Assembly (NCBI GenBank): GCA_045402695.1
Contig: JAWPNA010000130.1
Location: forward strand, 1 to 18,281
DNA length: 18,281 bases
From: JAWPNA01 sp045402695
Lineage (GTDB): Bacteria > Acidobacteriota > Polarisedimenticolia > JACPZX01 > DASXTC01
Direction of reading: 5' to 3'
Below the pieces are notes generated by a model, which worked only from the letters and a program-made list of their open reading frames with translations, ran no database searches and was not told the DNA's origin. A program made the translations under genes and the position numbers. The first letter of the stretch is position 1. The number at the start of each line of letters is the position of its first letter. Shown one piece after another: positions 13,547-18,281 of this stretch.

Positions 13547-14017
13547 ATGCCCGCTCAAAACCTCAAGGAGTTCCTGGACAGTCGCAAGATCGCGTACACG
13601 GTCCAGACGCACGCCAAGACCTACACCGCCCAAGGCGTCGCCGCCTCGCTGCACGTCAGCGGCCGCGAGTTCGCCAAGAGCGTCATCGTCAAGGGCAGCG
13701 GCGGTAAGCTCGCGATGGTCGTCTTACCTGGCCCGCGCCACGTTGACCTGACCGCTCTTGCCGAGCTGCTGAGGGTGGATGACGTGGAGCTGGCCCGCGA
13801 GGAGGACTTCGCGAAGCTGTTCCCGGGCTGCGAGCTGGGTGCCGAGCCGCCCTTCGGCAACCTGTACAACCTGCCCGTCTACGTGGACATCAGCCTGCGC
13901 GAGGACGCCGAGATCGTATTCAACGCGGGGACGCACACGGAGACGATCCGCATGGCGTACGCGGATTTCGAGGAGATTGTCAAGCCAATCGTGGCGCCGC
14001 TGTCGCTGGCTGCTTGA
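13547..14017 (+). CDS. YbaK/ProX-type aminoacyl-tRNA deacylase domain protein (156 aa)
   Basis: Single-domain YbaK/prolyl-tRNA-synthetase-associated (INS-like) protein that likely hydrolyses mischarged aminoacyl-tRNAs in the cytoplasm; its substrate specificity is unknown. Typical features are the N-terminal helix LKEFLDSRKIAYTVQTHAKTYTAQGVA, the conserved FAKSVIVKG with its Lys (K45 region), GNLYNLPVYVD and FNAGTHTETIRMAYADFEEIVKP at the C-terminus. Length is normal for the family. AAGGAGG lies 6 bases before the ATG. It is preceded by the exchanger on the same strand and ends 9 bases before the convergent M24 peptidase stop, with no terminator visible between them. Confidence 0.92.
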   Translation: MPAQNLKEFLDSRKIAYTVQTHAKTYTAQGVAASLHVSGREFAKSVIVKGSGGKLAMVVLPGPRHVDLTALAELLRVDDVELAREEDFAKLFPGCELGAEPPFGNLYNLPVYVDISLREDAEIVFNAGTHTETIRMAYADFEEIVKPIVAPLSLAA

Positions 14018-14026
14018 GAAAAGATC

Positions 14027-15316
14027 TCAGCGGACGCCGCGCGCTCCGACGAGGATGATCTCGGTCTGCGGCGTCCCGATGTAGTGCGCCCCCGACTCGT
14101 CCACCACGACGTCCTCCTCCAGTGCGATGTTGAGGTCATAGCCGGTCTCGGGCGGTTTGATGTAGATGACCGGCTCGATGGCGAAGACCTGCCCGGACTC
14201 GATCTTGAAGAAGACCGGATCGCCGTACCGCTCACGCCAGTCAGGCCCGAGCATCGGGCCCACATCATGGACCTTTAGCCCGATGGCGTGGCCGGTTCCG
14301 TGGGGATAGTCCTCATATCCCTTGCTGGTCAGCGACTCCCGACCGGCCCGGTCCACGTCGTTTCCCGTGTTTCCCGGCCGGCACGCCGCCGTGGCCTTCC
14401 GGTTGGCCTCCAGTGTGTCGTTCCACAGTTTCGTGAGCCAGGCCGGGGCGGCCGACTCGCCCGGCTTGAGCACATAGGCGGTCCGCTGGATGTCCGCACA
14501 GTACCCCGCGTGGGAAGCACCCCAGTCGAAGCGGACGATGTCCCCGGGCTGGATGATGCGTTCGGTGGGATCGGAGTGCCCTCGGCTCGGGCCGACGACG
14601 ATCGAGCTGAACGCCACCTCGTACCCGAGCTCCTTCGCGCGCCTCACCATCCAGTCGTTCAGCGAAATCTCGGTCGTGACGCCGGGTTTGATCACATCGG
14701 AGCCGAGAGCCTCTCCGATGATTCTCTGGGTGGATTCGGCGGCCTCGCGAAGGGCCGCGATCTCCTGTGGCAGCTTGCGCCCCATGAGCGACACCACGAG
14801 CTTCTCAGAGGAGATGAACCTGCCGGCGTACGCACCGAGGGCCTCGTCGAGGTAGGCCCGCATGCCCGTCGTCAGGCCGTCCGCGACCGTGACATCGCGC
14901 GAGTAGTTCACAGCGATGCGCGACGGATCGGCCTCCTTCACCAGGGCGGCCAGGTGAGGCTTGATCCCTTCCTTTTTATAGGGGACCACCTGGTCGTAGA
15001 GGCCGCCCCGCTCGATCGGCTCCACGTCGTAGGAGGCGGCGATCGCCACCTTCTTGAACGACCCGTCCGGCTTCAGAATGAAGACGAACGCGCCGCGGGC
15101 CACGATGTGCTCCAGGCCGAGCGTGGACAGAAGCGGATCAGGGCTGTTCTCGCGGGTGAAGGTGAGCCACATGTCCACGCCGTGGGCTTTCATCGCCTCG
15201 GGGACGAGCTTGTTGATTCGGCCGTGGCGGATGGCGTTGTGGTCCACGGGGGAGGCGCTTGCGGCAAGCGAGGGGCAGAGAAGGAGAACGAGTGAAAGGA
15301 CGAGTGTTGTTCTCAT
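14027..15316 (-). CDS. Secreted M24 metallopeptidase, Xaa-Pro aminopeptidase-like (429 aa)
   Basis: Exported dinuclear-metal peptidase of the pita-bread (M24) fold, probably removing N-terminal residues next to proline. The signal peptide MRTTLVLSLVLLLCPSLAASA is clear, so it acts outside the cytoplasm. A creatinase-type N-terminal domain covers about residues 30-170. The catalytic domain has all five metal ligands: two Asp in RFDWGASHAGYCADIQRT (spaced by 11), the His of HGTGHAIGL, Glu in FAIEPVIY and Glu in ALEEDVVV. Start is ATG 15316, chosen because the signal peptide begins there; GTG 15331 and ATG 15325 are in frame. No Shine-Dalgarno is visible and the csp terminator ends just upstream, so its expression signals are unusual. 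Confidence 0.92.
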   Translation of the reverse strand: MRTTLVLSLVLLLCPSLAASASPVDHNAIRHGRINKLVPEAMKAHGVDMWLTFTRENSPDPLLSTLGLEHIVARGAFVFILKPDGSFKKVAIAASYDVEPIERGGLYDQVVPYKKEGIKPHLAALVKEADPSRIAVNYSRDVTVADGLTTGMRAYLDEALGAYAGRFISSEKLVVSLMGRKLPQEIAALREAAESTQRIIGEALGSDVIKPGVTTEISLNDWMVRRAKELGYEVAFSSIVVGPSRGHSDPTERIIQPGDIVRFDWGASHAGYCADIQRTAYVLKPGESAAPAWLTKLWNDTLEANRKATAACRPGNTGNDVDRAGRESLTSKGYEDYPHGTGHAIGLKVHDVGPMLGPDWRERYGDPVFFKIESGQVFAIEPVIYIKPPETGYDLNIALEEDVVVDESGAHYIGTPQTEIILVGARGVR

Positions 15317-15333
15317 GGCTGGCATTCTCACAC

Positions 15334-15369
15334 AAAAAAAGCCCCGAGAACCAAAGGTCTCGGGGCTTT
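15334..15369 (-). terminator. Rho-independent terminator after csp
   Basis: A 12-bp stem including A-T ends (AAAGCCCCGAGA / TCTCGGGGCTTT, 15338-15349 with 15358-15369) closes an 8-base loop. Seven T residues follow on the minus strand (15340-15334), 21 bases after the csp stop. The T-tract ends only 17 bases before the M24 peptidase ATG. Confidence 0.9.
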
Positions 15370-15389
15370 CGTGGTTTCCGGGATCCGCG

Positions 15390-15593
15390 CTAGGACATCA
15401 ACCGGACGTTGGCAGCCTGGGGGCCCTTGGGACCCTGGGTAATCTCGAACTCCACCTGCTGACCCTCCTCAAGGGATTTGTATCCCGTGCCGAGGATCGC
15501 GGAGACGTGCACGAAGACGTCGTTGCCGCCCTCCTGCTCGATGAACCCGTAACCCTTGCTGTTGTTGAACCACTTCACTTTTCCTACTGCCAC
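15390..15593 (-). CDS. csp: Cold-shock domain protein (67 aa)
   Basis: Single cold-shock domain that binds single-stranded RNA/DNA and melts mRNA structure. RNP1 is KGYGFIEQE and RNP2 is DVFVHVSAI; the opening GKVKWFNNSKG and closing VEFEITQGPKGPQAANV are canonical. Length is standard. The start is GTG 15593, with a strong AAAGGAGGTC about 10 bases upstream. The gene has a clear promoter about 170-200 bases upstream, a long leader that itself contains an intrinsic terminator (15688-15722), and a second terminator right after the stop (15334-15369). This layout suggests leader-based control, as seen in principle for cspA-type genes, though the mechanism here is not shown. Confidence 0.96.
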   Translation of the reverse strand: MAVGKVKWFNNSKGYGFIEQEGGNDVFVHVSAILGTGYKSLEEGQQVEFEITQGPKGPQAANVRLMS

Positions 15594-15687
15594 GATCGAC
15601 TGACCTCCTTTCCTGAGGTATTACCACCGGACGGTCGATGGAGGCGTGCCGGTGGACCGAACGGGAGCAGTCGCCGTGGCTCGTACC

Positions 15688-15722
15688 AAAAAAAAACCAC
15701 AGAACCCGGTAGGATCCTGTGG
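15688..15722 (-). terminator. Intrinsic terminator inside the csp leader (candidate attenuator)
   Basis: On the minus strand an imperfect 11-bp stem (CCACAGGATCC with GGGTTCTGTGG, one mismatch) has a 4-base loop and is followed by nine T (15696-15688). It lies about 42 bases after the predicted csp transcription start and about 95 bases before the csp start codon. No minus-strand gene precedes it. It would give a short RNA of roughly 75 nucleotides unless read through. Confidence 0.75.
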
Positions 15723-15770
15723 AACTTGTCACTGCCGAACCCAGGACGATCTACTACCCTGACAGGCCGT

Positions 15771-15799
15771 AATCTAACAACATGTCCTCGGGCCGTCAA
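15771..15799 (-). promoter_or_regulatory. Predicted sigma-70-type promoter of csp
   Basis: On the minus strand TTGACG (15799-15794), a 17-base spacer and TAGATT (15776-15771), with an A-rich tract (AAAAAA) just upstream of the -35. It matches 5 of 6 and 4 of 6 consensus positions. Transcription would start near 15764 and give a leader of about 170 bases before csp. Its -35 region lies only about 105 bases from the divergent VWA gene start. Confidence 0.7.
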
Positions 15800-15904
15800 G
15801 CCTTTTTTGGGAGACCGAGCCCACTCCAACGGGCGTCGGGACGACGAACCTGGGCCGATGAACCTGTAAGCCGGACCCGCCGCGGATGGGTCCAAGATAC
15901 CAGG

Positions 15905-17284
15905 ATGAGCATGCGAACAGCCCTGTCGAGATTGACTGCCGTGAGGCAGCACCCAGCCGGGAAGAAATTGGCTCTCATGGTTGCCGGGCTGGCCGCCGCC
16001 GGTGTGGTGGCCCCGGGGACCCCGTTGGCCTCGGGGCTGCGGTGGCCAGGGGGCGGAGAGGCCCCCAGACGCTTGGAGGGGCACGGCCCCGAGCTGGTGC
16101 GTGTCGAAGGGGTCCCTTTGGAGCGTGTCCGGCTCAGCGTCTCGGTGATCGACCGCGAGGGGCGGCCTATAAGAGGACTGAACCCATCCGACTTCCTGGT
16201 CTCGGAGAAAGGGGCACCCCAGACTCTGGTCGATTTTGGCCGCGAGGCGGACCGCCAGGACCGGCCGCTTTCCGCGGTCTTCCTGGTGGATCGGAGCGGA
16301 AGCATCGGACACCAGATGAGCAAGTGGCATACGGCTTCCATCTCCTTGCTGTCGGCCCTGAGGCCGGTGGACGAGGTGAAGGTGGCGACCTTCACGACGG
16401 AGGTGACCGTTCTGCAGGAGTTCACCCATGACGCCGCGACTTTGGCTGGCGCCATCGAGAAACTTGAGCAGCCCGGGGGAGGAACACGGATCTTCCGAGC
16501 CGTGGACGAGACGCTGCACGACCTGCGCCGCCGCGCGGGCCGCAAGGTGATCTTCCTGCTGACCGACGGCCTGGACAGCGATCGCCCCGAGGCCTGGACG
16601 ACCATGGGCGACGCCTACTTGACGCACTTGGTGCAGCTCGCCGTTGACTCGCAGGTGACCATCGTGACCATCCTTCCCGGCCCCACCGGCTATCCGTCTC
16701 TGGCGGCGCAGGACCTCGCCGTGCAGACAGGGGGGTGGTGGCTCTATCCCAGCGACGATCTGCCGGGCCTGGTCAGGCGGTTGGGTGAACGGCTGCTCGA
16801 GTCGTACTACCTCGCCTACGATTCCACAAGACCGCTGGGCGATCCGCGCAGGAGACAGGTCGCTGTGAGCGTCGTGCGTCCGGATCTCGGAGACGTCGAA
16901 CTCCACACCATCGACGGGATCTTCGGAGACGTGCCGTTGCTGGATCTCCTGGAAGAGGAGCTCGACCTTGGGCAGGAGGAGGAGCGCGCGCACGCCGTCA
17001 CCGACCTTGGGATGCTGCCCGGCCACCACAGCGAGGCTCCCCTGAGGAAAGCCCTCAGGGACAGGAGCCCGAAGGTGCGAGCGCTTGCGGCAGAGCTGCT
17101 CGGGAAACGAGGTGTCGTGGCGTCGGCCGAGCGGCTTGTGCGCCTCTTGAAGGATCCGGACCCTGGCGTGCGCCGGTCGGCCCTGGCGGCCCTGCAGCTC
17201 CTCATCACCCAGGGGACCCATGGGACCCAGGGGGTCGATGAGGCGATCCAGTCGAGGGTCCTCGATGCGGCGGAGGCGGACTAG
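15905..17284 (+). CDS. VWFA-related protein with HEAT-like C-terminus (459 aa)
   Basis: Exported or membrane-anchored von Willebrand factor A protein resembling the acidobacterial VWFA-related family (TIGR03436). The N-terminus has a hydrophobic segment (KLALMVAGLAAAGVVAPGTPLASG) after a basic stretch. An Ig-like pre-domain follows with the family signature VSVIDREGRPIRGLNPSDFLVSEKG. The VWA domain (about 115-300) has the metal-ion adhesion site DRSGSIG, plus GGGTRIF and FLLTDGLDS. A short C-terminal tail (about 365-440) looks like one or two HEAT repeats (LRKALRDRSPKVRALAAELLGK; LVRLLKDPDPGVRRSALAALQ). ATG 15905 and ATG 15911 are both possible, the latter with AGG at 6 bases. The role is probably adhesion or protein-protein interaction. 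Its stop codon overlaps that of the convergent gene (CTAG at 17281-17284). Confidence 0.85.
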   Translation: MSMRTALSRLTAVRQHPAGKKLALMVAGLAAAGVVAPGTPLASGLRWPGGGEAPRRLEGHGPELVRVEGVPLERVRLSVSVIDREGRPIRGLNPSDFLVSEKGAPQTLVDFGREADRQDRPLSAVFLVDRSGSIGHQMSKWHTASISLLSALRPVDEVKVATFTTEVTVLQEFTHDAATLAGAIEKLEQPGGGTRIFRAVDETLHDLRRRAGRKVIFLLTDGLDSDRPEAWTTMGDAYLTHLVQLAVDSQVTIVTILPGPTGYPSLAAQDLAVQTGGWWLYPSDDLPGLVRRLGERLLESYYLAYDSTRPLGDPRRRQVAVSVVRPDLGDVELHTIDGIFGDVPLLDLLEEELDLGQEEERAHAVTDLGMLPGHHSEAPLRKALRDRSPKVRALAAELLGKRGVVASAERLVRLLKDPDPGVRRSALAALQLLITQGTHGTQGVDEAIQSRVLDAAEAD

Positions 17285-17874
17285 AAAACGCCCCGCCAGC
17301 GCAGCCAGGTCCGCAACAGCATCAGGCCGAGGCCCACGCCCAGCGACATGATCGTTCCGTGCTCGCTGTTGTCCACCGACTGTCTCCAGGTCCAGGGGGT
17401 GGTGTCACCGCTCCGGTAGGGGGTGAGGCGTGGCAGCATGTCGGGTACGTTCTGATCGTAGCGTGTGTAATCCTCTCCGTAGATGTCCCGCAGCCGGTCC
17501 CCTTCGATCTTCATCTTCCGGGGCATGTAGTACAGGAAGAACGCGGCGATGAAGATGACGTAGAGCCACACCCGCGGGTCCGTGAAGCTGGGCGTGAGAT
17601 TCCATGGGGGCATCCCCACGATGCAGTACCCGATGACGATCGTGAGGGCGCCCAGGTACAAGGGGTTCTTCACGTACGCGTAGGGGCCCGTGGTGGTGAG
17701 CCTCTTGTTCTTGACCAGGTGCCCGGCGGCCCACACCCTGATCGCCTGCCCCGCCGCGATCGGGATGATCCCCGCCGCCAGCGACAGCGGTGTGGGCTCG
17801 GAGAAGTAGATGAGGACCAGGATGCCGAGATAGCAGAGAGCCAGCCGCCAGGTCGGTTGCTTGAGCCAGGCCAT
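17281..17874 (-). CDS. Isoprenylcysteine/phospholipid methyltransferase-family membrane protein (197 aa)
   Basis: Integral membrane protein of the ICMT/PEMT-like family, which methylates small lipophilic or lipid substrates with S-adenosylmethionine. The substrate is not predictable here. Hydrophobic helices are at about 10-25, 30-50, 76-90 and 103-118. Family motifs are RVWAAGHLVKNKRLTTTGPYAYVKNPLYLG (substrate/SAM region) and GDRLRDIYGEDYTRYDQNVP (C-terminal motif). A last hydrophobic segment is at about 174-188. ATG 17874 is the only sensible start, though its Shine-Dalgarno (GGAG within CAGGAGTCTCGAG) is modest. The gene lies 95 bases downstream of the UPF0104-like gene on the same strand and may be co-transcribed with it. 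Its TAG shares three bases with the VWA gene stop. Confidence 0.85.
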   Translation of the reverse strand: MAWLKQPTWRLALCYLGILVLIYFSEPTPLSLAAGIIPIAAGQAIRVWAAGHLVKNKRLTTTGPYAYVKNPLYLGALTIVIGYCIVGMPPWNLTPSFTDPRVWLYVIFIAAFFLYYMPRKMKIEGDRLRDIYGEDYTRYDQNVPDMLPRLTPYRSGDTTPWTWRQSVDNSEHGTIMSLGVGLGLMLLRTWLRWRGVF

Positions 17875-17969
17875 CTCGAGACTCCTGTGCGCCGCGGCCC
17901 TTCGCGAGGCAGCGAGGGCGCCGCATCGTATCCCAGTGCTCCCACGGGATCAATTGCGGGAGGCGCTGG

Positions 17970-18281
17970 TTAATCACCCTCCGACACATTCCTGGCTTCG
18001 ACGGTCGCCTCGCGCAGCAATGGCCCGCATAACAGCAGGCTCAGGCCGAACGGGAGGAAGTAATAGAAGATCCGATAGGCCAGCAACGCGACCAGCGCCT
18101 CGGCGAGCGGCACGCCGAGCGACACGTAAAGGGCCGCCATGGAGGCCTCCATGATGCCGAGACCACCGGGCACGATGGAGATGAGGAAGATGAAGACGCC
18201 TACCGCGAACCCGGCAGCGAGGATCCCGGGGGCAATCCAGTACCCTGGGGCCAGGACGCAGAGGTAGAGGACCGCGGCGGC
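17970..18281 (-). CDS. UPF0104 / lysylphosphatidylglycerol synthase TM-family protein, C-terminal part
   Basis: The frame enters from the right edge and gives 103 residues before TAA. It shows the C-terminal signature of the UPF0104/LPG_synthase_TM family: FIFLISIVPGGLGIMEASMAALYVSLGVPLAEALVALLAYRIFYYFLPFGLSLLLCG. In this family a conserved PGGLG-x-xE motif precedes the last helices, with YR near the end. Members are multi-helix membrane proteins, often flippase-like or of unknown lipid-related function. The C-terminal tail is short and charged. The start and most of the protein lie outside the window, so full length cannot be judged. The methyltransferase-like membrane gene follows 95 bases downstream on the same strand, suggesting a lipid-related pair. 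Confidence 0.85.
   Translation of the reverse strand, partial: AAAVLYLCVLAPGYWIAPGILAAGFAVGVFIFLISIVPGGLGIMEASMAALYVSLGVPLAEALVALLAYRIFYYFLPFGLSLLLCGPLLREATVEARNVSEGD

Noticed and set aside
15469..15732. An 87-codon frame spanning the csp leader terminator, considered as a leader peptide
   Set aside because: It starts at a GTG without a ribosome-binding site, its FFF run comes from the terminator T-tract, and it continues out of frame through csp.
15584..17221. A 545-codon minus-strand open frame opposite the VWA gene
   Set aside because: The plus-strand frame shows clear VWA motifs; the antisense frame shows none and would read through the csp promoter and leader terminator.

Overview
The window is GC-rich bacterial chromosome with two distinct halves. 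The right half (about 6.0-18.3 kb) is ordinary, mostly envelope and housekeeping, gene content. It includes a von Willebrand factor A protein of the type abundant in Acidobacteriota (resembling the VWFA-related family TIGR03436), a secreted M24 peptidase, citrate synthase, a cold-shock protein, a SWIB-domain protein and an MscL with a zinc-ribbon tail. An acidobacterial or related Gram-negative soil or sediment origin is my best guess; no rRNA gene is present to test it.

The left half (1-5316) reads as an integron fossil on the minus strand. At 5236-5316 there is a 26-residue piece that looks like the extreme C-terminus of an IntI integrase, including the catalytic-tyrosine segment IYAHVLN. 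It is followed by an attI-like stretch ending in the core GTTAGCC, then by cassettes all read leftward: (1) a multi-pass membrane protein; (2) a CxxC/CxxC protein; (3) a three-gene cassette with a membrane protein, a Trp/Cys-rich hydrophobic protein carrying a metzincin-like HExxHx5H site, and a 46-residue membrane protein; (4) a coupled pair made of a winged-helix-like protein and a protein with a HEPN/Abi_C-like RN...H motif; (5) a partial unknown gene at the left edge. Three clear attC sites (4312-4404, 3694-3792, 1839-1896) and one degenerate site (451-505) separate them. Each has imperfect arms with the extra bases in the arm next to the minus-strand RYYYAAC box, so all four point the same way as the genes. 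The integrase remnant also points that way, which is the less common 'inverted' integron layout. The rest of intI is gone; next to it lies a decayed IS630-family transposase (5407-6003).

Right half, in order: an envelope operon on the minus strand, mscL - DUF481 outer-membrane protein - OmpA-like protein with five 30-residue TSP3 repeats, closed by a strong terminator at 6004-6041. Divergent from it is a TfoX_N-GNAT fusion overlapping an internally deleted HNH-endonuclease relic. Then come a SWIB gene (+), citrate synthase (-), a CaCA-type cation exchanger (+), a YbaK-type deacylase (+), an M24 peptidase (-) and csp (-). The csp gene has a good promoter and an intrinsic terminator inside its leader. 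The window ends with a VWA-HEAT protein (+), an isoprenylcysteine-methyltransferase-like membrane protein (-) and the C-terminus of a UPF0104/LPG-synthase-TM family protein (-) that runs off the right edge.
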